NCBI GenBank assembly: GCA_031761405.1 | Contig: JASEVX010000081.1 | Coordinates: 62,001 to 126,000 of the forward strand | From: Serripes groenlandicus | Taxonomy: Eukaryota; Mollusca; Bivalvia; Cardiida; Cardiidae | Length of the DNA: 64,000 nt | Direction of reading: 5' to 3' | In this document: in pieces, positions 1 through 11,582 of the stretch | Position numbering within the stretch: position 1 is the stretch's first letter | Layout: every line of letters starts with the position of its first letter | Program-made: the position numbers and the translations under genes | Notes under the pieces: generated by a model | Seen by the model: the letters and a program-made list of their open reading frames with translations, nothing else | The model's database searches: none | Told to the model about the DNA's origin: nothing

Positions 1-91
1 CAACACGCAGGCAGAACAAGAAGACTAATGAGTCTTCACTGTTCGTAAACAGCATTAACACACAAACCGCAGTACCGATTCATATCTTTAC

Positions 92-364
92 CTTGTCTCT
101 AATATGGTAGAGTGCTCTAACAGCCTCTAGTGTATGCTATATACACCAGTATGTCGGGAGTCCCGGCCCATAGACATCGTAGTACAGCCGTGTAGGAGCC
201 GTTTTTGTGATCTAAAACATAACCTGCAGCACTGGCGTTCAGTAAATCCTCAAATATTCGAACCCGTAGCTGATCCCCTCCTCTGTGTCGTTGGTTCCCA
301 TAGCCGTCAAACAGATCTATACGCACTTTAACTGTATCGCCCACTTCATAGAATGTATTATTAC
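92..364 (-). pseudogene. NXPE-family (neurexophilin/PC-esterase) exon with a frame break
   Basis: The minus-strand frame from about 364 to 117 reads GDTVKVRIDLFDGYGNQ, then GGDQLRVRI, AAGYVLDHKNGSY and LWAGTPDILV. This is the pattern of the neurexophilin-like (immunoglobulin-fold) domain of NXPE proteins, which are secreted or membrane-anchored and carry a C-terminal PC-esterase domain. The acceptor is TTCCAG at 370-365 and the exon begins GT. With the G left over from the exon at 1,220-1,398 this completes a Gly codon, so the splice phase is consistent. The frame then meets TAG at 119-117. If one base is shifted near 128 the reading continues as EAVRALYHIRDK up to a good donor (AAG|GTAAAG, exon end 92), and NXPE proteins normally have Ser-Glu-Ala-Val at this point. 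I therefore read a single-base deletion, so probably a pseudogene or a null allele. The PC-esterase part would lie left of the window. The family call is firm; the pseudogene status is inferred. Confidence 0.75.
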
Positions 365-1219
365 CTGGAATGATAAAACAATATCCCCAACCCTAATATA
401 GACGGGTTCTAACGCTTTGGCAGCAGAAGAGTCTTAATACCCAGAACGAGCAATATCTCATTGTCCATCACGTGTTCAATTCAGTGTCACACATTATTTG
501 AGCACTTGTCTACATGTAAACATATTTTTTCAAAGCAGGCGACTTTGAAAAATCGAGAATACCAGGTAATTGATGATTAACTTAGATATATTAGATTCGA
601 AACAGTTATTAACGTTACAGCACAGGCGTCTTAATTTCCGTTACAGCAAAAGATGCGGAAAATCACACAATACCGCGTTAAAATACACAAAAAGTCTCTC
701 TTTATTGTCTATACTCTTTGATAAAAAATGATCGTAATGGTAATTTGGGGAATCCCGCACGTGTTACTATAAATAGCCCCTCTATACGTCCATATAGTGT
801 AATAATAATGACAAGGTGTGCAACGGCATTTTACCCCCTCGCTCGATTCGGGCTATAATTTCCGCAGAAAAACGTCTAAAACGACCTGGTCCCAGGTAGA
901 GACAGGTTCAGAAATGATTTGCCAACCGACAAATACGCCGGCGTTTTTAAGCTTAATGTTCATTATATTTGGAAATTTGCATTTGTCCTTACCGCTATGC
1001 TTTTGGCGTATAACCCGTCCCAACGGGGGGTGGGGGTGTCGCAAAAGGGAAGAGATTTCTGGGTTTCTGATTTATTCAACGTTTTTGTCTCTTTTTCATA
1101 ATCTTGGATATCTCTATTTTAAATAACTCGCCCTTGATGTGTATGTCGATATTTTTGTTACACACCCCGGATTGGCAGATCAGATCAGTAATGAACAAAT
1201 AAATGCTCCAAGATGATAC

Positions 1220-1398
1220 CTGGTAAATAAACCTTAGAATTCCTAACATCTACACTTTTCTTTATGTCAACTAAAGGTGGATCTTTTAGAGCTATCTCTT
1301 CATCCAAAATATCCATATTTGGCGTCCATGTTAACGTTAACTCCACGTCAGAGTTGTCTCCCTTTGCCATATATTGCGTGTGTTTAGGCCTGTTGAAG
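1220..1398 (-). CDS. NXPE-family upstream exon
   Basis: This open stretch lies between a TTTTAG acceptor (1,402-1,399) and a CAG|GTATCA donor (exon end 1,220). It encodes about 59 residues, beginning FNRPKHTQYMAKGDNSDVEL and ending SVDVRNSKVYLPG. It is 179 nt long: one nucleotide completing a split codon, 59 codons, and one G that joins GT of the next exon to give Gly. The joined product runs VYLPG-NNTFYEVGDTVKV, the expected layout just before the NXPE domain. The 855-bp intron (365-1,219) shows no other coding signal. The incoming phase needs two nucleotides from the previous exon, and the best upstream candidate (1,579-2,018) supplies only one, a second sign that this locus is damaged or that an exon is missing. 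Confidence 0.65.
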
Positions 1399-1578
1399 CT
1401 AAAATAAAAAGAGAACATATATAAATGTATAGTTAAAAGGGTGGAAAGTCACATATTCAGATATCTATATGGACAGACTAAGATTTGGAGATTAGTTTTC
1501 TCACCTAATAACTTTTTATTTATTTAAAATCTTGATACATAAAACGTAATACTAATTAAAACAACCCAACGGGTTCAC

Positions 1579-2018
1579 CTTTTATATGATCTTCAGGATA
1601 TATCTTATGGGTGTCATTGGTTGGAGAAACGTCGTTATTAACTTCATTTGATTTGACGTTACTTGTTTTGGCAGTTCTGAAGTTGTGATGACGCGTCAGA
1701 TGTGGACGTACATAAGGGAAATGCAACACTGAACGACAGACAATGTCTAATAAATTGTTATTATAATAGGAGTTCGAAGTTAACATATGTATCGGCATGT
1801 TCACACTCGAAACACTATGCATATGGTATTTTAGTAAATGATATGTTAATGAGGTAAAATACACTGACGTCGCACTTTTTGCGGCTGAGATGTAACATAA
1901 AGAATGTGTTTGCAACATTAAAATCGTTTGTAATATGGTCTCGTATTGCGTTTCGCTTTGTAAGGAAAAGCCGCCTCAAGATACCAAATACCACACATAA
2001 AAACAACAAGAGAATCAA
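1579..2018 (-). pseudogene. Possible NXPE N-terminal exon, frame-broken
   Basis: On the minus strand a frame starting at 2,018 encodes MILLLFLCVVFGILRRLF, which looks like a type II signal anchor such as NXPE proteins have, and stops at 1,815. A second frame, open from 1,918 to 1,556, continues with SPTNDTHKIYPEDHIK before a good donor (AAAG|GTGAAC, exon end 1,579). No single frame spans the region, and the phase at the donor does not fit the next exon. Either this is a decayed first exon with at least two indels, or the two frames are chance. No homology beyond the anchor-like segment is recognisable. Confidence 0.3.
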
Positions 2019-2244
2019 ATGATAAAGAAATAAGATAGACTCAAAATTAGAAATCTCGAGCCATGATGTACGCGCGAATAGGGATCTGGCGAACCTGGGA
2101 CACCCGGTTCCATATCTACCTTGTTGTTCGCTAACATCTGACGCAACGTCTGTGTTTGTTTTTAGCTGTATTTTTCTGTATTGATAGCTATCTTGATTTT
2201 AGGATAGGTTTAGATAAATTTATAAAACAGTCTTCTTTTGATCT

Positions 2245-2995
2245 TCATTCATTCTACTTTAAACAAGGTTTGATTATGTTATACTCTACTTTAAACAACA
2301 TTTGATTTCTGATTTACTCGACTTTTAACAACATTTGATTGTGCTTTACTAAACTTTTAACAACATTTAATTTCTACTATACTCGACTTTTAACAACATT
2401 TGATTCTGTTATACTTTACTTGAAACAACATTTAATTCTACTATAATCTATTTTAAACTACATCTGAATCTGTTATACTCTACTTTAAGTGACATTTAAT
2501 ACTGCTATACTGGACTTTTAACAACATTTGATTCTGCTATACTCGACTTTTAACAACATTTGATTCTGTTATACTTTACTTGAAACAACATTTAATTCTA
2601 CTATACTCTATTTTAAACTACATCTGAATCTGTTATACTCTACTTTAAACAACATTTGTTTCTGCTACTCGACTTTAAATAACATTTGATTCTGTAATGC
2701 TCGTTTTTTAACAACATTTGATTCTGCTTTCTTTACTCGACTATAAACAACGTTTGATACTGTAATGCTCGACTTTAACAACATTTGATTTATGTTATAC
2801 TCGACTTTAAACAACATTCGATTATGCTAAACTCGACTTTAAACAACATTTGATTTCTGCTATACTCTACTTTAAACAACCTTTTATTCTGTTATTCTAA
2901 ACTTTAAACAATGATTGATACTGTACTACTGCTATATTCGACTTTAAACAACATTTGATTACGATATAATCAACTTTATACAACGTTCTTAAGAT
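2245..2995. repeat. Minisatellite, about 32-bp unit
   Basis: About 23 tandem copies of a unit that reads roughly CTTTAAACAACATTTGATT followed by CTGTTATACTCGA. Unit length varies from 31 to 33 bp and copies differ by several bases, so the array is old. No open frame runs through it. Confidence 0.85.
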
Positions 2996-3124
2996 TATTT
3001 AATTATTACATGATCAGCATTGACTTTCTGCAATATCTACTACTAGAATTCCTTTTTTCTTCAATATATCATAATTGATTATCATTTTAATCTCACAAAT
3101 TAATCATATATGTGGTGCAAACTC

Positions 3125-4375
3125 TTCACTCATATCACGGTGTTCCCTCTTTAAGTTACCAGTACTACTGGTTTAGTAATATAACGGTGTTCCCTGTTTA
3201 AGTTACCAGTACTATTGGTTTAGTAATATAACGGTGTTCCCTGTTTAAGTTACCAGTACTACTGGTTTAGTAATATAACGGTGTTCCCTGTTTAAGTTAC
3301 CAGTAATACTGGTTTAGTGATATAACGGTGTTCCCTGTGTAAGTTACCAGTACTATTGGTTTAGTAATATAACGGTGTTCCCTGTTTAAGTTACCAGTAC
3401 TACTGGTTTAGTAATATCGCGGTGTTCCCTGTTTAAGTTACCAGTACTACTGTTTTAGTAATATAACGGTGTTCCCTGTTAAAGTTACCAGTACTACTGG
3501 TTTAGTGATATCACGGAATTCCCTGTATAATTTACCAGTACTTCTAGTTTAGTTATATCATGGTGTTCCCTGTTAAAGTTACCAGTACTACTGCTTTAGT
3601 GATATAACGGTGTTCCATGTTTAAGTTACCAGTACTACTGGTTTAGTGATATAACGGTGTTCTCTCTTTAAGTTACCAGTACTACTGGTATAGTGATATA
3701 ACGATGTTCCCTGTTAAAGTTACCAGTACTACTAGTTTAATGCTATAATGGCGTTCCCTGTGTAATTTACCAGTAGTACTGGTTTAGTGATATCGCGGTG
3801 TTCCCTGTTTAAGTTACCAGTACTACTGGTTTAGTAATATAACAGTGTTCCCTGTGTTAGTTACCATTACTACTGGTTGAGTGATAACACGGCGTTTCCT
3901 GTGTAATTTACCAGTACTACTAGTTCAGTCATATCACGGTATTCCCTGTGTAAGTTACCAGTACTTCTGCTTTAGTTATAAAACGGTGTTCCCTGTGTAA
4001 GTTACCAGTACTACTGGTTTAGTAATATAACGGTGTTCCCTATTTAAATTACGTGTACTACTAGTTTAGTGATAACACGGCGTTTCCTGTGTAATTTACC
4101 AGTAAAACTAGTTCAGTCATATCACGGTGTTCCCTGTGTAAGTTACCAGTACTACTGGATAAGTGATATCACGTTGTTCACTGTGGTATTTACCAGTACT
4201 ACTGGTTCATCGATATAACGGAGTTTCCTGTGTAATTTACCAGTACTACTAGTTTAGTTATATCATGGCGTTTCATGTGTAAGTTACCAGCACTTCTGGT
4301 TTAGAGATATCACGGCGTTTCCTTTGTAAGTTACACCGATATTACTGGTCTAGCGATATCGAGGCGTTTCCTGTG
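3125..4375. repeat. 47-bp minisatellite related to a SINE tail
   Basis: About 26 copies of a 47-bp unit; for example, the ACGGTGTTCC starts at 3,184 and 3,231. Each unit contains the dyad ACCAGTA-C-TACTGGT and the string ACGGTGTTCCCTG. Units become more diverged towards 4,375, where some read GATATCACGGCGTTTCC. The reverse complement of those units matches the 3' region of the SINE at 12,203-12,465 (ACTGGTAACTTACC, then GGAAACGCCGTGATAT). Confidence 0.9.
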
Positions 4376-4969
4376 CTGCAGATGCATCAAAATGTAGCGA
4401 ACAACGTAGACCAATGTTAGATCGCATGAACGTGCAAGCTGATCGTAAATACGTAGTCATACCCAACTTTCAGTTTCAGCCACTCTAGAAAAGCCGATAT
4501 ATTTTGTATATAGAACAAAGAAGGGCCAATTTACTTTATAATTGATATCTCAAATAATAATGGCAACATCCTTTAATAACAAACGAAGTATTGAAGCTTA
4601 AACCCTCCCCGATTTTATGATATTGTTTTCATAATTTACAAATAAAAACATTTTGGTCCTTTTTGCAGTTAAAGTAAGTCACCTGTATTCCTTATATGTT
4701 CTATATAAAAAAGGTAAAAAATCAACGAAACATTTTTTTAATTACCTAAATCAACGCATTTCTAAACAAAATTTGCTTTCACAACAAGTGGATTTAAACA
4801 GTCAAATGTCGCATCTTTCTGAATATATATTTTTTTATGAAATATATATAAAATATTTTGGTCCTTTTTAACTTCTTTTAACAGTACCATGACATTTTTA
4901 AAGCATTTTCGTGCGTGAAAATTGATATGTATTGATGTAACAAGAAATTATCGATTCCTACGGTTTAGT
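4376..4969. other. Gene-free interval
   Basis: The first 30 bases contain CTGCAGATGCATCAAAATG, an end fragment of the palindromic MITE family common after 32 kb. The rest is AT-rich with no recognisable coding or repeat signal. Confidence 0.5.
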
Positions 4970-5009
4970 CAGGGACACTATATACAATATATGTAATATA
5001 GTGTCCCTG
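4970..5009. repeat. Perfect inverted repeat
   Basis: CAGGGACACTATA at 4,970-4,982 is repeated in reverse complement at 4,997-5,009: a 13-bp stem with a 14-nt AT-rich loop. TTTAGT lies beside both arms. No flanking transposon structure is visible. Confidence 0.85.
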
Positions 5010-5491
5010 GTTTAGTGTATTGGGGTCATACAACTCTAGCGTCATAACCCAATAGCCTTATAAAAATAGGTTGTGTTTTATAGTTTTGATGGTTTTAATT
5101 TTCAGTTTGAGTTTTTCACTATAATTTTAATTTTAAATTTACATAAATATGTAGCAAACATCTACAAAATTAAAAAATATATATTAGATTATAGTATGAA
5201 ACTTTTTTTATTACTCGATAAATTAAAACATAAAAAGTATTTATTTATTGTAACAGTTTTTATTAATTTGGACTACAAACAAATAAACGTGCACAATTCC
5301 AATGTTTTTATACCTCAGTTCTATTAATAGGATTCTTGTCATCTGACTTACCGAATTGGCTTTAATACTTGGTCATCATCGGACCAAATTTAAACTGGTT
5401 TAAGGCTGCCGTTTTTAAAATTAGTTTTTCCTATTATTCAGTCAGACTGATGGACATATATCGAATTAAATGGATATATTATTGAATAAGT

Positions 5492-5527
5492 CAAAGACCT
5501 GATAACACATGTGTTATTAGGTCTTTG
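5492..5527. repeat. Near-perfect palindrome
   Basis: CAAAGACCTGATAACAC is followed at once by its near-exact reverse complement, giving a 17-bp stem with one mismatch and almost no loop. Confidence 0.8.
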
Positions 5528-5828
5528 AATAAGTTATCAATTGGTATGTTTGCTTTGTCATACGGTTGTAAAATAAGGTAGAAATCGGCCGTTAAAAGTT
5601 AGCACGAAATCAATGCGAAAATGTCTCAAATATTTGTTTTTGTAAAAAACCGCGTGAAACCAATCGACACTAATTGTAATTGTTAAAGGCATTCCACCTT
5701 GCTACAATCAACTTGCGATTAAATAATTAGAGAGAAATTTCATTGAATACATATCTTTTAACCGATTGCGTAATATCTCCTCAGGCTTTAATTTACACAC
5801 GACAAACAGTTTGAGGGCTTGATGAAAG

Positions 5829-5870
5829 ACGGTTGTAACTACAAATCGTTCAAGCTGTAGTTACAACCGT
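5829..5870. repeat. Perfect inverted repeat
   Basis: ACGGTTGTAACTACA at 5,829-5,843 pairs exactly with 5,856-5,870: a 15-bp stem with a 12-nt loop. Confidence 0.85.
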
Positions 5871-7879
5871 TTGCATACAATCATCGAGTTGAAGGTACCC
5901 ATCTGTACATCGTGTACACACACATGGCCACTATTGACTTTTTAAACCTACACGCTGTGAATGTAGGATTTTTGATATTTGTGGTTAGCGATCAGGGAAA
6001 ATTGCAAAAATGGGACTGTCGTCGATGCCATTTTCTTCTGAGCGACTTTGAGCCATTGTCTGCGTGTTTTCTAATCGAGATTTAAATATATAGTTGACGG
6101 TTCGAATTTGTTTCTAAAGACTATGTGTTGTTTGTAAAATTCCTATTAGATATAGATTACTTTAATTAATAAATAGCCAATTGCTTCCTATATTATGATT
6201 CATTTAATATGTTGTACATATTATCAAAGACCTATTTGATATAATGTAGGCAATATTAGAGCGCGGTAATTTTAAATATATAAATCCCAGATCCATATAT
6301 AATATTAATAATACTATATAGTATCAATATAGAATCTGTGATATATATATTTATTAATTCTTGCTTTTTACTATTAAAGTAGCAAAAACGTTACTATATT
6401 GTCAGTATTTTAATAATTCTATATTTAACTGATACCCTAATGGGTACAATAAAGTACGTTAAAATGAATCCATCGCATCTTTGTTTCTACCAAAGTAATG
6501 TAGAAATTGCAATTAACACTAATTAACAAAGCCGATTTATTGAAAAAAAATCAAATGTACAACATTTACCGCTTCTGCATTCTATAAAACATAGCATCAT
6601 AGTCGACGTCAAAATTAAATGCATATGTGTCTAAACGTAAATGTAAATAAAGAAATACTGAACTAATGTTGCGTGTATGTTTTTAATTATCATTTTTATA
6701 TTGCAAAAATAAAAAAGTCATTAAACTGCAATATTGTTTACACATGAAAATATATGCCGATCGAGTATCATGTTTAATTTTACTTATTTTACTTAATTCA
6801 ATTTATATAACAATATTTACAATTTAACAGTGTCTCTATTAGCAAGCATCTTACTTTTAAATTGATTATGTTATTAGTTCAGTCAGCAAAACTTAAACTA
6901 GAGTAATTCCTCTAATTTAAAATACCCCCGAGGCAGGGCAATAAAACTCGATCAATATCGATTTATTAATCAACTGGCAATATACATGTCACGCATCGCT
7001 GCGTTTTATTGACCGGCACTTAAAGATTATAAACACAGGATTACAAATAAGGAGCGTAACTTTAACGATACAAACATTGGCCCTTAATTGAATTATGTCC
7101 CTTGATTTTTGATTAGGTACCGAAAGTTGGACATGTCTCAATTTTAGTTTGAATTGAAAATAAAAATAGGGTATACCTGTTCCGCGTTCTGACGGGTTCC
7201 TTAAACTGGGTTTCCACTTCTAAGTTACATGTAAAATACATGCGCCCCCCCCCCCCCCTTTTTTTGTTTTACAGATGACAGTGAAATAGATCAAAGTGTT
7301 ATAATTGAGGCCTGTTTCTATTTTTAATTTACATTGAAATGAAAAATGTATTTACTTGGTATACTCTGACCTTTATAGTCTCGAAAAAAGGGAAAATGGT
7401 TAATAAAGGAGAATAAATCCGGACTAGTTTATCTACCTGACAATCAAGCCAGTATAAATGCCAATTCCGCACAAACAAAACCACAGTACAATCCATCTCT
7501 TCACGCGACGGTGATGGCCTTTCCTGGAAAAAAAAACAAGGATTTGGAACTATTAAACACATGTTGAAACAGTCCACGTGACTTGGTTGCGAAGGTAATT
7601 TACCATATCATTATTCCATTTAACTAATCGTTCATTCTAATAATATCGGCAGTTCGTCCAACATAAGTAAAGAAGATGCGAGGGTGATAAATTCGCCGCT
7701 AAATCACACTCAGGCACTTGACTCAATGATGACCACATTTTTGGAATACAAATGAAGATATATTTTTGTCATTGAATAAAATATATTAATGAATTAATCA
7801 CGAAAAGGTGTCTGCTGCAGATGTGTCAAAATTCGAATGGTTAAACATTTCCCTGTTACATATTTTATTTTACGCTTCC
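5871..7879. other. Gene-free AT-rich interval
   Basis: No exon-like frame with splice sites was seen. A run of 14 C followed by T lies at 7,245-7,258. A fragment of the MITE end (TCTGCTGCAGATGTGTCAAAA) is at about 7,811. Confidence 0.5.
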
Positions 7880-9975
7880 CGTACCACCACTTTGTTTACA
7901 CTGCCTAACTATATCACCATCCTGTTTTACACTGCCTAACTATACCACTACTTTGTTTTACACTACCTTACTATACCGCTACTTTGTTTACACTGCCTGA
8001 CTATACCGCTACTTTGTTTTACACTGACCAACTATACGACCACTTTGTTTTACATTGCCTAACTATATCGTTACTTTGTTTACATTGTCTAACTATACCA
8101 CCACTTTCTTTACACTGTCTAACTATACCACCACTTTCTTTAACTCTGCCTTACTATACCATCAATGTGTTAACACTGCCTTACTATACCACCACTTTGT
8201 TTACACTGCCTTACTATACTACCACTTTGTTTTACACTGCCTTACTATACCACCACTTTGTTTACACTGCCTAACTATACTACCACTTTGTTTTACACTG
8301 CCTTACTATACTACCACTTTGTTTTACACTGCCTAACTATACCACCACTTTGTTTTACACTGCCGAATTATACCACTACTTTGTTTTACACTGCCTAACT
8401 ATACCACCACTTTGTTTTACACTGCCTAACTATAGCACCACTTTGTTTACACTGCCTAGCTATACCACCACTTTGTTTTACACTGCCTAACTATACCACC
8501 ACTTTGTTTTACACTGCCGAATTATACCACTACTTTGTTTTACACTGCCTAACTATACCACCACTATGTTTTACACTGCCTAACTATACCACCACTTTGT
8601 TTTACACTGCCTAACTATACCACCACTTTGTTTTACACTGCCTAGCTATACCACCACTTTGTTTTACACTGCCTAGCTATACCACCACTTTGTTTTACAC
8701 TGCCTAACTATACCACCACTTTGTTTTACACTGCCGAATTATACCACTACTTTGTTTTACACTGCCTAACTATACCACCACTATGTTTTACACTGCCTAA
8801 CTATAGCACCACTTTGTTTACACTGCCTAGCTATACCACCACTTTGTTTACACTTCCTAACTATACCACCACTTTCTTTTACACTGCCTAATTATACCAC
8901 CACTTTGTTTTACACTGCCTAACTATACCGCTACTTTGTTTACGCTACCTAACTTTACCACTTCTTTGTTAACACTGCCTAACTATACCACCCCTTTGTT
9001 TACACTTCCTAACTATACCATCGCTTTGTTTTACACTGCCTAACTATACCGCTACTTTGTTGACACTGCCTAACTATACTACCACTTTGTTTTACACTGC
9101 CTAACTATACCACCACTTTGTTTTTACACTACCTAACTCTACCGCTACTTTGTTTACACTGCCTAACTATACCACCACTTTGTTTAACACTGCCTAACTA
9201 TACCACCACTTTGTTTACACTTCCTAACTATACCATCGCTTTGTTTTACACTGCCTAACTATACCGCTACTTTGTTGAATCTGCCTAACTATACTACCAC
9301 TTTGTTTTACACTGCCTAACTATACCAGCACTTTGTTTTTACACTACCTAACTCTACCGCTACTTTGTTTACACTGCCTAACTATACCACCACTTTGTTT
9401 AACACTGCCTAACTATACCACCACTTTGTTTTACACTTACTAACTGTACCGCTACTTTGTTCACACTGCCTAAACATACCACCACTATGTTTACACTGCC
9501 TAACTATATCACCACTTTGTTTTACACTGCCTAACTATACCGTTACTTTGTTTACAATGCCTAACTATACTACCACTTTGTTTCACACTGCCTAACTATA
9601 CCACCACTTTGTTTTACACAACCTAACTATACCACCACTTTGTTTTACACTGCCTAACTATATCACCACTTTGTTTTACACTACCTAACTCTACCGCTAC
9701 TTTGTTTACACTGCCTAACTATATCACCACTTAGTTTTACACTGACTAACTATACTGTTTCTTTGTTTACAATGCCTAACTATACCGTTACTTTGTTTAC
9801 ACTGTCTAACTATACCACCGCTTTGTTTACACTGCCTAAATATACCACCACTGTGTTTACACTGCCTAACTATACCACCACTTTGTTTACACTGCCTTAC
9901 TATACCACCACTTTGTTTACACTGCCTAACTATACAACCACTAGATTACACTGCCTAAATATACCACCACTTTGT
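7880..9975. repeat. 30-31 bp minisatellite with higher-order structure
   Basis: About 68 tandem copies of a unit reading CTAACTATACCACCACTTTG then TTTTACACTGC. The unit is 31 bp with four T and 30 bp with three. Runs of 30-bp units stay open in frame and translate as a decapeptide repeat (LPYYTTTLFT), which is a by-product of the repeat. A block of about seven units is itself duplicated: the variant TACACTTCCTAACTATACCA occurs at 9,001 and again at 9,216 with matching variants after it. Confidence 0.95.
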
Positions 9976-10489
9976 TTTCAACTGTAATAAACATGCGGAT
10001 ATTTTACTTTTTAAATGTTTAATGACGTCATCTTTGTTAATTAAATTGCCACGTGATGAATGCATCTCAATGTCAGTTTACATAGAAATGAGCCGCGTCA
10101 GGCGATTGGCATCTGCGTACAGTGAAGACTCGGATGAGTGCGTGCATACACAGTCTCACAAATAGTTTTTGGATATCCGTCATGTGATATTTAGACGTTA
10201 TTGTATCTTTTGAACAAACAAACTAGCCCTACTAATATTTAGGTCCGAAAAGAGACAAAAAGAACCCGGATCGCTAGAGGCGGATCAAGTATAGCAAATT
10301 GATCTACTAATATACATGTTTAATATAAACAACATGTTTTGTAAAAAAGGATAATGAGATATATATTAAACCTTATCCTGCTATGCGCGACTTATAAACA
10401 ACAATTAAATATCCTGCTTCATACGATGCTACAATTGACAACGATTAATAGTTGGTTAACTAACTGTTAACTGGTTTGAATCGGGGTAT
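9976..10489. other. Gene-free interval
   Basis: Low-complexity AT-rich sequence. No coding, RNA or repeat signal recognised. Confidence 0.4.
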
Positions 10490-10706
10490 GTGACTGTTTT
10501 CAGTTATATCACGGCTTAACAAGTGTAACTTATAAGTATCACTGTAACATGGAGTGATCCTGACACTAATGCATCAGTCGTATAGCTATCTACGTTAGAG
10601 AAGCCATTACCTTACATATGTAAAGTCTTGGGTTTGACCGGGGATCGAACTCTGGTCTCCCATTCGACGAAATCTAACAATATAACCACTACACCAGGGA
10701 GACGGT
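10490..10706 (-). mobile_element. tRNA-derived SINE
   Basis: On the minus strand a tRNA-like head reads CTCCCTGGTGTAGTGGTTA (box A-like) and then GAGTTCGATCCCC (box B, about 10,641-10,652). It is followed by an unrelated body and a tail ending GCCGTGATATAACTG near 10,501. The head cannot form a normal tRNA within 75 nt and runs into SINE body. The tail matches that of the SINE at 12,203, although the heads differ, so the two SINE families share a 3' region. Confidence 0.75.
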
Positions 10707-11429
10707 TGTATTCCAATGGAGTATACTAGAAGCTATCGGACTGTTCATGTTGTTGTGCAAACAAGTCCACCGTTTGAAATATTATCAGCAGTTACTGCTG
10801 TTGGTTATGATAATATGGTGATTTACCTTGTTTTCGTCTGTTTTCCATTAATCCGGCCCATTTTGTACGAAAGCCGTGTGTTTAAATTGTAACAAGGCTG
10901 CAATGATAATGAAGCATACTAATAACCTTTATCCTGTACACGACTTTAAACAATAGTTAATATCCCATCATACTGTTAATAAGTATTGTTCGCGGATACT
11001 TGAATACATCATTCGCACATCTGTGCTCGAAAAAGGGTAGTCGTCGTGAATGTTCGATTTAACATTGAATAATCTGCCTTTCGAGACTTGTACAACATTT
11101 CTTACATGCTGATTTTCGTACATTAAACCTCATTTGTGATATCCAGCTGTTCGATACTTTTTACAGCACTTTTAATCAAAGCACTGAAAGTACTGTTGTA
11201 CAGGGGCATCTGTAAGAAGAAAAGATGCGGCATAGTTTGTACGGACAAACATTGTTTAAACAATGTTTCATCGGCATGTAAACAAAATAAAATCAAGAAA
11301 GACAAAAGTTTGACAAACAATCGAGCAGCAACCCACAAGTATGATAATTCCAGTTCAGTTCGAGTGCTAGAGTATACAACGCAAGAACATAGACACTAAA
11401 GATCCATATTGTATATTGGAATCATGCCG
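10707..11429. other. Gene-free interval
   Basis: Short overlapping frames occur on both strands at 11,123-11,399, but without splice sites or recognisable protein sequence. Nothing supportable as a gene. Confidence 0.4.
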
Positions 11430-11582
11430 ATTAATGAGAGGCAGTCAAAAGCATGCTAGAGTTGTGATTATTGTGTACTGCACATCTGCAGGTTATAATT
11501 CACCTATAGATGTTTGAAATTGATACATTATAACTTGATTAAGACAATGGCCATAGAAAAGCGTGAAATGGAGATTAAACCT
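11430..11582 (+). repeat. Dispersed repeat X, copy 1
   Basis: The string GCATGCTAGAGTTGTGAT, then CTGCACATCTGCAGGT and CACCTATAGATG, recurs diverged at 12,735-12,890 and in reverse at 30,955-31,030. It lies directly before the hairpin-ended element at 11,583. Its class is unknown. Confidence 0.6.

Noticed and set aside
7984..9987. Short proteins with Leu-Pro-Tyr-Tyr-Thr repeats
   Set aside because: They are frames through the 30-31 bp minisatellite, broken wherever a 31-bp unit shifts the frame.
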